64,000 nt of DNA from Camillea tinctor (lineage: Eukaryota > Ascomycota > Sordariomycetes > Xylariales > Xylariaceae), in assembly GCA_022578605.1 (NCBI GenBank), contig MU394066.1, positions 186,001 through 250,000 of the forward strand. The letters are read 5' to 3'. The position numbers were made by a program, and so were the translations under genes. Positions 1 through 12,204 of this stretch are shown in pieces. Under the pieces are notes generated by a model. It had not been told where the DNA came from. It made no database searches and worked only from the letters and a program-made list of their open reading frames with translations. Numbering within the stretch: position 1 is the stretch's first letter; each line of letters opens with the position of its first letter.

Positions 1-1072
1 GGACTTGAAGTAATTAAGTCTACGATTGAAGATTTTTCTTTCTCACTTTGTAGAGTTGGGGAATTTAAATATAAGATGAGGGTATATATTCGTTTCCCTA
101 AAAAACTTAACTTGCACACTACTATCTACAAGCTCACTGTACAATTCTTCTTCCTCTCTTCCTCTCCACAGGAATCCAGTCAATGCCGTCCAAGCATATT
201 ACAAGATTCCAGTGCTCTCACCCCCATTCACTTATCACAGGCCGTCGCTCTCCTCATTCCCTCTCGTGGTAAATCGTATAAGTCGTTATAAAAAAGGGGG
301 GGTATACGCAAAACAATAAACGAAACTCAAGGAAAAGCAAAGACAGCCATGTTGGTAAAATAAAACTCCTCGCCTTCTCTTCCTCTTAGAATTCCATTTC
401 CACTAACAAGTTGTAGCAGAGAAGATCTTTTCCCTTTATCTCTTCATCTTAAGGAAGAAAGTCTCAGCGCAGTGGTATAAAGCCCGGTGGTTTTTACTCA
501 GCTCAGCTCAGCTCATCTTAGCTGATCCGCGCTCGTGCCGCCTCAGCCTGTGTTCATGATGCCGTCAGCGCCGATCGAAATCGCTAGCCTAGGCAGACAG
601 AAACCCCCACTATCTTGTGTCTTCTGCTTCTTGGGGCAGAACTCTCTCTCTCGCCCAAAGAAAAACTAAAACGCGCTCATCCTGTCTTATTCCCTCGGCA
701 TCGGTTAGGTAGGTAGTCGCCGATCCTTACCCTCCTATCTATGATGTGTGTAGATGTAAGAATAAGCACGCGGGTCCCTGTCGTCCAATTTCTCGGATTG
801 GTTATGGGACGGATAGATCGTCCGACTTGCAAAGAAGCACAGAAGGTCGATTAGTGCCATTGTCCACTTTGGAGAACTGAGAGAGGGGGCAGGTTTGGTG
901 AGGGATAGGATAGGAGAACTTGGAGACGCCAGGATACAACAGAACGCCTTTCTTCTCGCCGGGCTCCGCGACCAGATAATATCCCGGGGAGGGGAGGGGG
1001 GAGTTGGTTCCCAGAAGAGTCACAGTCTGCTTCTCGCGCCCAGATGCCTCAGTCCATATCCCTCTCCTCCTT
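1..1072. other. Left-edge non-coding stretch
   Basis: I see no supportable gene here. There are only short chance frames, scattered pyrimidine-rich stretches and GGTAGGTA-type motifs around 705-720. The last part is the 3' flank of the gene that ends at 1073 on the minus strand. Confidence 0.5.
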
Positions 1073-1567
1073 TCACATCCTCCCCCCAATCTCCGCCGTC
1101 GTCATCGGCGCCCTCCCTGCCCCCGACCCCATAGCCACGTAACCCTCCTGCCTCGCAAGCACCCCTCCTTCCAGCGCGCGCGCGAGCGCGGCCAGGTTCC
1201 GCCCCGCCCACAGCAGGCCCGCGCCCGAGATGGCCACGAACAGGAACCCGAAGATGGCCCAGAAGAAGGCCTTCTCCACCGGCGTGTACACGTACACCCC
1301 GTACGTGACCTCGATGCGGTACTTCTTGAGCTGCGCCCAGCGGAGGAGGGCCTCGGCGGGGGAGGTGGGCGGTGGGGGGCGGGTGGGGGAGTAGGAGGAG
1401 TAGAGGGAGGAAGATGGGAAGTAGGAGGGTGAGGATGAGTAGGGTATGCGGGTTGTGGCGATGGGTGAGGAGATGGAGGAGGTTGGAGCAGTGGTGGTGA
1501 TGCTGGTGGTGGTAGAAGAATAGGGGGAGGGGGATGATGGGTTGAGCTTCATCGTTGCGGACGACAT
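1073..1567 (-). CDS. Small subunit of serine palmitoyltransferase-like protein (ssSPT/Tsc3 type)
   Basis: This 164-residue protein probably stimulates serine palmitoyltransferase, the ER enzyme that joins serine and a fatty acyl-CoA in the first step of sphingolipid synthesis. The N-terminal half is Ser/Pro/Thr-rich and looks disordered. The conserved core at about residues 90-125 reads LKKYRIEVTYGVYVYTPVEK followed directly by a hydrophobic segment (AFFWAIFGFLFVAISGAGLL). This is the ssSPT layout: a short amphipathic Tyr-rich lead, a (T/E)P-(W/V)E-(R/K) turn and one membrane span. Metazoan ssSPTs are about 70-80 residues, so the long N-terminal tail and a roughly 35-residue C-terminal tail are extra. 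It is one exon; a second Met at codon 6 is an alternative start. The family call comes from motif layout only. Confidence 0.75.
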   Translation of the reverse strand: MSSATMKLNPSSPSPYSSTTTSITTTAPTSSISSPIATTRIPYSSSPSYFPSSSLYSSYSPTRPPPPTSPAEALLRWAQLKKYRIEVTYGVYVYTPVEKAFFWAIFGFLFVAISGAGLLWAGRNLAALARALEGGVLARQEGYVAMGSGAGRAPMTTAEIGGRM

Positions 1568-3330
1568 TGTGACAGCGACAACGGCGGGAATCTTGTTGTC
1601 TTAGTTTGGTTTATCTAGCTGGCGGCGTAAACAAACGTGAATATTGAGGCTGGGAATAGCAAGCGCGGTAGGGTTGTATATACTGATATATAGAGCGACA
1701 GCGACGACGACAAGATACTTCTTGGAAGCAGACGATATAAGAGCGACGAGCTTATGTCCCTTCCGTCCGGTAAGGCTGAGGAGGCGCAGCGACGGGACGG
1801 AAAGGGGGCAGACGGACGGTTTTAATATAGTAAATAGATAGATAGCAAAGCGCAACGAATCCCCGACTCGACTTACAGGAGTCTTCTGCTTTCTTGACTC
1901 TGAGATCTTAGACAGCTCCTCACTCTAATACCTAGACCGAGCATATATATATATGTATGCATGCATATAAAAAGTGAAACAGACCAGTAAGCAGTCAAGA
2001 GGCGGAAGAGACTTTATATTATATACCTTGGGTACGACAGGAGAAACAAAATGAAACGATCCGGAGCAGAGGAGGCTTCGGGTCAGTATTTTATTTATAC
2101 CAACGGGGGTCCCGGAGGACCGGGTTCGGTCTTATTATAACATCGATCTGACGAGAAAGAACCTACCCTTACCTACCTACCTAAGACTTACATGTATGTA
2201 ATGTAATGTACCCCATCGTCTTGTCCTGTCTTGTCTTGTCTTACATATTATGTATGTGGGTAGCTGTTGTACCTTTCAGCCTAGGCCGTCTTCGTGTGGT
2301 GTCAGAAAAGGAATGGGGAATAAAAAGAAAAAGCCAAGAAGCGAAACAGCGCCGCATGCCGGCAGCCCGGGACTAAAAATGGGTTTAGAAGAGTGGATGT
2401 GTGGGAAGGGTATGTAGAGAGATGCATTATTATTTATTTTATTTGCATTAACTCATAGAGGAAACAGACTAGGTGCGAAGAGAAGGGCAAAGGAAAAGAA
2501 AAGAAAAAAAGGAAACGCTCCGACGTTACCGAAAACGCGACAACGCCGCTCTGCGTATAAGCCCGAGGCTCCGAAGAGCTACTAACTAGATAGGTTACAT
2601 AGGTTAGGTAACGAGTAGTAATATATCAAATAAGATAGAAGAAGAGGAGAGAATAAGAAAGAGGAACGACATGGCACATCGGTCAGCTGATGTTGACCCG
2701 AGTTGTTGTTATCGTTGTTGATGTGTTGATGTGTGATGTCGAGGTGAATACCTGGGTTTAGATAGGCAAGTATGATTCATATTCTTTTTCTTCTTTTTAC
2801 GTTACCCGGTACATACGCACGCCTGATGGATAGAATAACACACGAAATGATTTCCTCTGCGTAACTTGATGCTAATCACAAGGCTATCTCGTCTTACCAG
2901 GAGGAATGCAAGTGATATTGCTGACATGTTATTTATTACTCTGCCTTAACTATCCTCCACCCCGATCCAGCTTCCCACCCTCCGCATCATCCTCCTTCAA
3001 CTGAAGTAACTCCGGTTTATCTTTTCTATCTAACTTTTCTTAAGTAAATGTATAAGTGTAGGCACACGGCACTTTTCCCCATTATATGCTAGCTGGCATG
3101 ATATACAAATCATAAGCTAGCCCTAGATTTTAGGAGATATCTAACAAGGCAGGGTAGGTTACAGTGACGATAGTCATCGTAGCATTTTGCATCCATCGGG
3201 ATTCTTTTTTCTTGCCTTAAAAAGCCTTAAAGGAAAAATTCCTCGCAAGACGAGGCAAGACGGGGCAAGTAAGCACGGCGGATGTAACGCAGATAATACA
3301 CACATATAAGCTACCCACATACCTAGCTCT

Positions 3331-3348
3331 ACATACATACATACATAC
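3331..3348. repeat. ACAT microsatellite
   Basis: A short perfect (ACAT)n tract of about 4.5 units lies in gene-free DNA. Confidence 0.85.
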
Positions 3349-4256
3349 ACCGGACGGAGAGAGAGAGCAAAGGAGAGGAAGAGGTATACGGCTGCTAAAC
3401 TACTAATATAAGCTCACTAAAGAGACGTAAATCATGATTAAATCCGGGACGAATCCGTGAAAAGAGAATGAAAGAGAAAAAAAAAGAAACATGTAAGTGA
3501 TAAGTATAGTGTGGAAAACCAACGGCGGAAGACGGAGGAGGCGGCGGAGAAAGGAGATAAGGACATGAGTATGAGGGTACATGAGGAATTGGCAGGTGAT
3601 CGAGATGCTTGCTTATTAGTAGATAGATAAAGTCTGTCTAGTATACGCAGTAACTCTATAGTATGTAAGTATTGTACAATACATACAGCTAGGCTTAGTA
3701 CATGCAAGTGGGTTATTCCAGATATCTCGTGGTTATAGGTTTACCCACTTTCGAACCTATCTACACATTGACTAGTTAGGTAGGGCATCTCGAAGAAAAC
3801 GAAGGCATTCCGAGACTTCCGAGGTTCCTCTTCTTCTTTTTTTTTTTTTTACTTTTTCTCCATTTCTTATTACTCTCTTTTTTTTCTTCCCAACTCGCCT
3901 TACCGCGCGCTCGCTTATTCGCCTCTTTTTTATTATTATTATTCTTTTCTTTCCCTTTTGGCTGCCCCGCGCGCATCGGCCTTGTTTATCGATCATAATA
4001 TCCCCTCCCCCCTTTTTCGTCCGACTTCCTCTTACATCTAGGTCAGCCTAATTCCTCTTTCTCCCTTCCACCCTCCGCTCTCCGTCCGCCACCATACCAT
4101 ACCGTACGATGCGAACGGCCTAATCCAGGCTGCATCACACATATATATGTATCTAAGTTATATAACCCCGCCTTGTCCATACGCACAACTACCGTGATCT
4201 AACCCCCAGTACCAGGCCAATAATTCATTAATCGACGTAGTACCCAGCCAACGTGT

Positions 4257-4278
4257 ATAAAATAAAATAAAATAAAAT
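4257..4278. repeat. AAAAT pentanucleotide repeat
   Basis: About four consecutive AAAAT units lie in gene-free DNA. Confidence 0.85.
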
Positions 4279-5550
4279 CTACTAACGAACCTATATACCG
4301 ATGTGCAACCAGCATAACCATACATACCACCCGCCCCCAACCGGGTCACGGGCACCACAAACCAGCCTACCCGCTCCGTAATCCCTGGCTTGGTATATGT
4401 AATGTAGTAGGTTAGTGTACTCTAAAAACCGCCTCGCGTCACACAGGAAAAGGCTTAAAACCCCGAGTGCGGTAGTACAGGGCACCGGGTAGTACATACA
4501 CCACTTTAACCTCGAATCCCGCCAAGCCAAGTCGGCAGATTAGCAGGGATGCTATTGATGTGTACATGTGCAGGCGGGGGTTAGCTTGGTTGAAGCTTGT
4601 CCTATTTGCTTTGTCAAAAGAAAAAGCTTCTTTTTCATTCCTTTTTGCTTTTTCAGCAATTACTATACCTACCCTTTCCCCCGTTCAATTCCTTGAACCC
4701 CACTTGGTTGGCGATGATTCAAATTGCTTTAGGTCAATAACAACAGCAGGGTATTATTATTGTTATTATTATACACCATATGGACTCCAGCCCGCTTAAT
4801 AATACATCCCATCTACCTACATCCAGAGCTCCGTTTCTCTGTTCCGTGACCAGCACAAGTCAGGTGCACATACAATACCTACATACTTACCTAGGTACAT
4901 ACTAAACCTCTCTAAGCGCTAGCTACCCCTACCTACCTCCTCACCACCAGGCAAGGTAGCTTACCTAGCTCCAATTACCCAGCATTAGAAATCAAATACA
5001 CAACGCGGCTGAAATTCGATCCCCATTTCCCCCTTATCACGATGTTTCCCGGGTTGTGTCGTGTGCGATGATTTGTGATAGCCGGGCCCGTTACCTCCCC
5101 GAGCCATTTGGCCTCCGCCGGGGTCACTAAGTAACCTAACCTAGTACGCTGCAGGCAGGTAATGAGTAAGTGCGATACAACCCTACTGCCTATGTAGGCG
5201 CTTTTCATCGATAGAGCAGCAGGCTGGGCATAATCTTTTGATGCGGTGCATTGCATTGAAAATATAGTACTACAGAACGTGTACAAAGCATGCATGCATA
5301 CAACCAATAATAACAGAGCTAGCTGCTTCTCCTCTCCAGCCGAGGCATCTGCTTCGAGCTAAGCTATGCTAGCCGAACGACATGGCATACACCCCTCCCA
5401 CCGAAATGAACTAGACTTCTACGTTCTCCATCATGAATCATGTTTCCTTCAACCACAGCTTTGCCATCGCAAAAATACACCAACTCTTAACCATTCGAGC
5501 TGTGAGTATTCAAGTATTCGAATAACCCGCTTGAAGCCATCTCCATCTCC

Positions 5551-7343
5551 CTAGACCATCTCATCCGGGTGCTCACGTGTCCATTTTACCAGCCCCGGCA
5601 GCCACTGCCCGAACTTCATCGGCTTCGGAACACATTTCCACGAGCACCCTCTTCGCAAGAACGGCACAGCTCGTTCATCCTGATGGGAACTAAGGGGAAG
5701 TCTCGCCTTTAGAGGGCCCTTTTCGCTCATGACCGAGACCGACAGATCCCACCATTCGATCCATTGGGCCGTTGGCATCATCACTCTCCGTTTACAGACA
5801 GAGCAAGGCACATCTCCCAAATTGGCGTTTTCCTCGCTCTGCTCCGCCACTCGGTCTAACACTCTCGCGAAATGCGGCGGGGCGTGTGATGGGAGGTAAG
5901 ATGGTAGCTCGCGAAGCTGCCCGGTTCGAGAGCACGATTGCAATGCCAACTCGAATAAGGAGAAAACTCGACTCTGCTCGCTATTCGATGACGTCTGGTC
6001 CCTATTAGGGCGAGCTGGCCCTGCTAGAGACGCTAAATCTTCAAGTTCGATCGTAATATTTCTGTCCGACACTGGACTCTCTGAGCCGGTTCGTTCTTCT
6101 CGAGGTAGTTGGAATTTGGATAGCACGGCACCTCGGCTATCATTGTATTGTACTGGGGAACGCCCAAGTACCGTAGCCCGCCACGCCGGGAACTCTGTAG
6201 CATCGATCGATAGATGCTCCATAGTTCCAGGTAATTCATTGTCCGTGCTAATCCAGAACCGGTTGAGGCTACCATCCGAACACGTCGATTCGTGGATCAG
6301 AGCGAACGTCCCGTCCTCTTGGCTCTCTGTCGGGTCCTCAATTATCTCTGGCAACTGCGGCAGACTTCTCGGTTGGTAAAAGGGATTTGGGTGTATACTC
6401 AAATGCTCCAATTTGCCTGGATATTTGGTTAGATCGAGGAGCTCGGCTGGTAAGTACCGTAGTCGATTCAAGGATAAGTTTAATGACTGGAGATTGCGCA
6501 GGTTTCCAATGCCAGGGGGCAGCTCGGTAATTTTAGTGTTTCGCAGACTAAGCACCGTGAGGTAATCTAAATTGAATAGAGCGCCGGGTGCGCGTAAGAG
6601 GGGGTTATCGTATAGATAGAGTTTGAGGGAAGGGTCTTTTTGCTCGAATGGCACATCCTCTGCCACTAGGGGAATGCATGAGAACTCGGAAAGCTGTGAG
6701 ATGGTAGCATTTTGAATACTGGTCATCCCTAGTGACCTACTCATTCGTTAATCTTGGGTAGAATGACTAGACGACCGACTAGACGGCCATAATACCGTCT
6801 AGTACAAGAGGTGAATTGCGTATGGGCGACTTACGACAGGTCGACATCTTCGTTGCCCTCATCTATGGCAGACTGTATCTTCTGCCGTACGATCTCTTCC
6901 TTGGTAGATACTACTGCTGCCGGGCGCGCGTGTCTCAGCAGAGGAAGCTTTGGTTCTGCAGGAACCTCAACCTCAGGACTCATTTCATCCTCTAGGTTTA
7001 GGTCTACAGAGCTGTCACTTCCCATCCAGACGCCACTGTCGAATTGGCGCTTGAAGGTCCTCTTTGCTTTAGGTCTTGGTCTGGCTACCTCACCGAATGT
7101 CGAGTCGGACGAGGCAAGGTGTTGTTGGAACCAAGAGCCGACATAGCGCTTCTTCCGATGTCTCCCTTGGGAGTAATTATCTACGTGAGGGTCATCATCA
7201 CTCGAGAAGATGGCGGGGTCGCTCGAGTTGAAGAAAAGAGGCGATGCGGCAGCTCGGTCGCGCGTTCGCTTCCGTGTATTGGTAAAGGTTTGGGTCTCTG
7301 AGTCCCACGCGACAGTGGGGGGAAGCGTGGGTTCTTCTGACAT
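5551..7343 (-). CDS. Leucine-rich-repeat protein with C-terminal CxxC/CxxxC pairs
   Basis: Two exons (7343-6835 and 6736-5551) joined across a 98-nt intron give 564 residues. The donor is GTAAGT and the acceptor TAG, and the phase closes on a serine codon. The N-terminal 170 residues are charged and apparently disordered, with RKRTRDR and RKKR basic clusters that could act as nuclear signals. Residues about 207-282 carry three or so leucine-rich repeats (LTVLSLRNTKITELPPGI, LQSLNLSLNRLRYLPAELL). Near the C-terminus there is CSVC (about 481-484) and CSWKC (about 534-538), a possible metal-binding pair. LRRs usually bind protein partners, and nothing shows which here. It lies upstream of plp2 on the same strand without overlap. 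I recognise a fungal LRR architecture but no specific orthologue. Confidence 0.8.
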
Positions 7344-8089
7344 TGTGAGTCGAAAAGATAAAGTCTTATCTACTTAGGTGGTCGATTCAGTTGGAACAAT
7401 GGGAATGAGATATATGTTGCTGGGGTAGCTCAGGGGAGAGGGAAGTAAGTGGGAGCTCCCAAGGGTAAGACCCGGAAGGTATAAATGGGTATAATGGATG
7501 GAGAAAGGTTGCGTCAGTGCACGCGACTTTTCAGGGTCAAAATGTGCCCGCATAAACACGGGTCTTACAAGGATTAGAGACTTGGGAACGCGCCACTCAT
7601 TTCTGCCCCACCTACCTAATCGGGCAAGTTGGCCTCGGCTTGGTGCAGCCAAGGGGGGGATTAAGAGCTCCTATGCTTATTAGTTGTTGGTAGATTAGCT
7701 ACCTACCATATATACCATATATACCTAGGATGAAGGAAAGGAATGGAAAGGATGGCGATAAAAATTACGAAATCTTGTAAGAGGTAATTTTCCATCTTGT
7801 TGGTATTTGATATCGTGGTAATGTTTCCATATATGATGAGTCGATCTCCTTTTCTGGCCATGCTTCCTGGTATAGAGGCGAAAAGGGGTTTCATTCATTA
7901 ACCGGCATTCGGCTCTACCTAGTCTAGGTATGCACTGCTATACGGCCTGTAGTTGCTGTCGCCTCGATTAGGTAGTCCGTTCTATATGTGATCTGATATA
8001 TAAAACGTCTTGATCTCGATTCCGGGTTGCTATGTGCCTCTGGTGTTATCCTGGTAATGGCTGGCAGAAAAGTCCTTATAGGCTGGCGT
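7344..8089. other. Spacer between the LRR gene and plp2
   Basis: This 746-bp region holds the upstream DNA of the LRR gene and the 3' flank of plp2, both on the minus strand. I see no coding region. TACCTA/TAGGTA motifs occur at about 7610, 7700, 7730 and 7915. Confidence 0.55.
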
Positions 8090-8927
8090 TTAATCCCAAT
8101 CGTCATCGTCATCTTCGACGGTCGTATGTCTCAAGTTCCCGCTCTTAATCCCTTTTCCCATCAATTGCTCTTCCTTCGCATCTTCAGCTTCCCTTTTCCT
8201 CTTGACCACCCGCATATCTTTCCCATCCACTGCCCCGACCTCGACAAGTAAGTCATCGATAGCCATCATGTTGGTTCGGACACCTCCGATGGTGACCAGT
8301 GTGACGATCTGCTTGACGATATCGCCGTTCTTATAGACCAAAATTGTTGGACAGTTGCGGTCTGGGTAGTTCTCGATGGCCTTGTCCGCTCTAATTTCGC
8401 AAAACTTGATGTCTCCGTATTCTTTCGCTGCCTGGCGCCATAGCTCCGACAGGACCCTCGATTCGACATTGGTACCCATCGGCGAGGTTAGATTGACAAA
8501 AACCGGTCCGTTGTTTGAGGCCTCGGTTACTTCGCGCGAGTATTCGGGTTTGGATATCGGGTATACAGAGCCGTGTATCGCCTTTTTGGTGAGGCTGTTC
8601 AACTCCTGCATGCGCTTCTGTCGGTATATTTCTAGGAATGCTTCGTCTTCCTCGTCCTCAAGTTCGTCAAGCTCGTCGAGTTCTTTTCCTTCAAGTCGGT
8701 TCTCGTGTGCTATCCGCCGGCCTTCTAGTATCGCTTCTTCGATCATAGGGGTAGGGGAAGGGGGCTTCTCAGGGATGACGCCATGTTTCCGAAGGATGTC
8801 GTTCCTATTCGCTAGGTGAGTATGTGCAAACGTGAAGCATACAGTTAAAAGGTTAGGAATACCATTCTGTGTCTGCATTTGGGTCGTCGATAGGAACAGC
8901 GATGCGCTGATCTGAAGGTGCTGCCAT
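8090..8927 (-). CDS. plp2: Phosducin-like protein Plp2 (thioredoxin-fold CCT cofactor)
   Basis: Two exons (8927-8863 and 8804-8090) split by a 58-nt intron (GTATTC donor, TAG acceptor) give 259 residues. The join restores the family signature DTEWNDILRKHG, with the intron inside the Trp codon. Phosducin-like proteins of this class help the cytosolic chaperonin CCT/TRiC fold actin, tubulin and cell-cycle proteins. An N-terminal helical, very acidic segment (ELDELDELEDEEDEAFLEIY) precedes a thioredoxin-like domain at about residues 110-215 (VFVNLTSPM, IKFCEIRADKAIENYPDRNCPTILVYKNGD). The C-terminus is basic and then ends in an Asp run (DDDDDWD). Length is close to yeast Plp2. It is transcribed divergently from the ribosomal protein gene to its right. 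Confidence 0.92.
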
Positions 8928-9576
8928 CTTTCTTGATAGCTATAGTCTGTCTGGCTTCGAATGTGTAATAAGTAAAAGGGTTTGGCTAAAGAAGAGTAAA
9001 AGTTGTACTAATAAAAGGTTATTGTTCTTGTTCTTGTATGTGTATGTCTCATAGTACTAACCCAGCAGATGGATTATTTGTTGTTAGGCTAGGCAGCCCC
9101 TCTCTCTCTCTCCCCTTTAAGGATGTATGAGTATGTAATCTAATCTGCAAGTACCCTTGTAGGTAGTACCAAGCAGCAATCATAATAAACATAATCCTGC
9201 CAGCTGCAATAGATTGATCACCAGGTGTTCTCTCGACTAGCGTCCTCTCGGCTCCCGATCAGAATCGCCCAGAAAAGTGGATACCAAGCCCTAGCCCTCT
9301 CTGGATCTAGTCCTTATTGGGTGCGACCACCAGGGTCCTTTCGCCGTTGTGGGCATTGCACTGAAGTTTAGCTCGCCTAAGCAAAAATCTGCCTCCCCCA
9401 AAATTTTGCAGTCCGAACTTTTATCCTCCAAAGTCCACTACACACTTCCTTCCCCTCATCAACCATCCAAACGCAAGCACCAAATCTGCCTTCAATCTTC
9501 CTCCAGATTTCCTCAGCCAACATCCCGCTTGCCACCCTATCGAATAGAACAACATACTTCGTGATAATCAGACAAG
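8928..9576. promoter_or_regulatory. Divergent promoter region between plp2 and the eS27 gene
   Basis: A 649-bp spacer separates the two start codons, so it must hold both promoters. It contains a CT-rich run (about 9096-9115) and pyrimidine-rich stretches upstream of the ribosomal protein start, as is common in fungal ribosomal protein promoters. I did not identify a specific factor site. Confidence 0.6.
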
Positions 9577-10244
9577 ATGGTGAGTTCCGATTGCCTCTTG
9601 TGTGGCATACCTTTTGCTTTAGTCCTTTCCGAAGATGGTCGCCCCATCATCATCACCACCATCGCCATTACCACCATACTTGGTTTGGCCCCGGCGCGAC
9701 CGAATTGATCACCACCGGCTTCCCTCCTCGACTCGACATAGCATTCTTCAACCTACCCGATAGTCTTCATGGGATTCATCATGTATACCTATAATTCTTC
9801 ATGTCATCATTAGGTTGCTGGTCGAGATAGAGAGGGAGATGGTTGCCTGGAGATTAGGATATATCCGGGTTATCACTTTTCATCTTTTACACCTTAGGCC
9901 GTTATGCTGACGAAAATTTTCTCTAATAGGTTCTCGCCGTTGATCTCCTCAACCCCAGCCCGGCTGCCGAGGCCAAGAAGCACAAGCTGAAGGTACGATA
10001 CCCAATTACTACATACACCACCGGATATGGGAGTGTGCTGATGATATCTTATTTTATATAGACCCTGGTCCCTGGTCCCCGATCTTTCTTCATGGATGTC
10101 AAGTGCCCCGGCTGCTTCACCATCACCACCGTCTTCTCGCACGCCCAGACCGTCGTCATCTGCCAGGGTTGCACTACCGTGCTGTGCCAACCCACCGGTG
10201 GTAAGGCTAGATTGACTGAGGGCTGCTCGTTCCGAAGAAAGTAG
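9577..10244 (+). CDS. rps27: 40S ribosomal protein S27 (eS27)
   Basis: Three exons (9577-9579, 9930-9992, 10062-10244) give 82 residues, exactly the usual eukaryotic eS27 length. The protein is a zinc-binding component of the small ribosomal subunit. After [12 protein letters not shown] comes a basic stretch and then the zinc finger CPGC...CQGC (Cys-x2-Cys, about 15 residues, Cys-x2-Cys), ending in GCSFRRK. The first coding exon is only the ATG: GTGAGT begins immediately after it, and the Val codon starts exon 2. Intron 1 is 350 nt, long for this window, which is typical of fungal ribosomal protein genes with an intron at the start codon. Intron 2 is 69 nt. Spliced frames close perfectly. Confidence 0.97.
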
Positions 10245-12204
10245 AGGATTCGCTTTCTCTCTTCTCTTCTTGGTTGTTGGGCATGGGTCACGAATATATG
10301 GTACAGCTCGGATATCTGCAAAAGTACTTCTCTCGGTGAACATGGGCGCATAGAAAAATGGGCATTTATTTTGTCTTACGGACATATCTCGACCTCGTAC
10401 GGCCAAACCTCTACGTCATTGCAGATAGACGACGGATACCAAAAGAGATCCTCAATACAAAAATGGGGCGTTTGGGGTCCTGATATCTTGCATCATCATC
10501 GTTTCGCGCGACTCGTCTTTTTTTTTATTTTCCCTCCGTCTTCTCGTCTTTGTGTATCACAACGATGCTTCGTTCTACGTACATCGAGTAGGAGTGGTAG
10601 TCTTCTGCATGGGTGGATGGCTGGAAATGGCTTTCCGCATGAGCATCTCTTTCGAGGCAGCCTTATGGTGGGCTAGTCTCGGGGAGGGTGTGAGGACGTG
10701 GAACGCTGATTGAGGATCGCTACATACCCGAGTGCAGTGGTGATTTGGTTTCACTGCCCTAGGCGAATTTCATTCAGTTCCACAAAGTTCCCCTTCATCG
10801 CGTTTTCCCATGGTGATTTTTGACTCTTCCCGTAACCTTCCGAGAAAACTCAGCCGCCATCTACCGCCTACTAGAGTGACTTGCTTAACCAACCGTTGAT
10901 GTTTATGACCAACTGCCTAGAATGTGCATGTTTTTTTAAGAGGGGAGGGCTTCCCGTTATAATTGATGTCTACTGGGCTGTATACGCCTGGCATCTATTT
11001 ACCGTGGTCACTATTGGCTATGAACCATCTGTCTACTTAGGTAGTACACTTCTCTCTCTTGGTGCCTCCATTGGTCAAAGTTGTTGGTTGAGAGTCTGTT
11101 ACTTCTAGTCTATTCCAACCGCAACTTTTGCTGTTACCTATATTAGTACCGACTCTGGGGATCACTCCACACTCGAGGCTTGCATGACTAGAGCAATACC
11201 TGTCTAACATAAGCCCAGTAAGTACCTATCTTATCTACCCCACCCCTCCCGATTTTGTAATACGTAGAGAAGGATAACTATAGAACTGGGCTAAAACCGA
11301 GCGTTACCATGTCTTGGTTGATTTAACATCTACACTACCTACATGACTACATCTGTCTATCTGCTAGGTTAAGACATACGTATCCTATTGTGGTAACTTT
11401 GAAGTTGGATTTGCAGGATCTCCTGGGCTTAGAGTAGGAAACCGGTATTTGTCTTATCTTCTCTCTTTTTTCTTTTCCCTTTTTTTCCTTTCTTTTAACC
11501 AACGCTCTTCGTTTTCAATCCACGAGAATAAGCTTTATAGACGCAAAACACATGTCTAACTACAGGATATACCATGCTAATGCAGCACACGATCACGAGG
11601 GTTGGAGACCCAACACAGCCAATAGGAGAGATCTGCGGATAGCGCACAGGCCAGGTCCAGCAACTCTAAAAGGAGACCCACAGTACTATCCTGGTAGCTC
11701 TTAACGCGTAAAAACACGGTGGTCGAATAGAACGCGCTGCGATTACTCCCCAGTCTCCACATTTTCTTGGCCCAGCCCAGCCTCCTTCCTGACCCCATCA
11801 ACCCCATTTCATCATCTCCAGGGAAACCCAAGGGAAGGAACCTCCATCAGGTCTCAGACTCTTTTTCTTTCTTTCTTTTTCTTTTTATCTTTTATCTTTT
11901 TTTATTTTAAACATCCCACCTTCTTCCCCCTTTCCTCTTAATAAATCCACACTACATTCCCATTATCAACTTCCCACTGTGCTCTAACCTAGATAAGAAC
12001 ACTACCTATTGCATTTACCCAGTTCCCAGTCTCCAGAGCACACCCCCTTTTTCTTTCCCACATACCCCTCCAGTTCTTCCATCTTGCTGCAAGACATAAC
12101 TTGGGCCCCAACTTGCGTCATCCTCCAAAAATACAAATAACAATAGTACAAACATCAGCACATCATCATCATCATCAACAACAACACCTCCAGCAGTCAA
12201 CACC
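10245..12204. other. Spacer between eS27 and the RNR-inhibitor gene
   Basis: About 2 kb with no gene I can support. It includes the eS27 3' flank and a probable promoter/leader of the next gene, with pyrimidine-rich tracts at about 11455-11500 and 11860-11910 and a CAT/CAA-rich leader just before 12205. Confidence 0.5.

Larger units (their letters stand above)
1568..5550. other. Long gene-free stretch (4 kb)
   Basis: I find no convincing coding region. The stretch is rich in simple sequence: (ACAT)n near 3331, a poly-T run at about 3838-3850, an AAAAT-type repeat near 4257-4278, and many TACCTA/TAGGTA hexamers, for example at 2170, 3338, 4890 and 4930. ORFs on either strand are short and low in complexity. 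Part of it is the upstream region of the small serine palmitoyltransferase subunit gene. Confidence 0.5.

Noticed and set aside
4681..4710. GTTCAATTCC-like B box suggesting a tRNA
   Set aside because: No matching A box and no cloverleaf could be drawn around it. No other tRNA candidate was found in the window.
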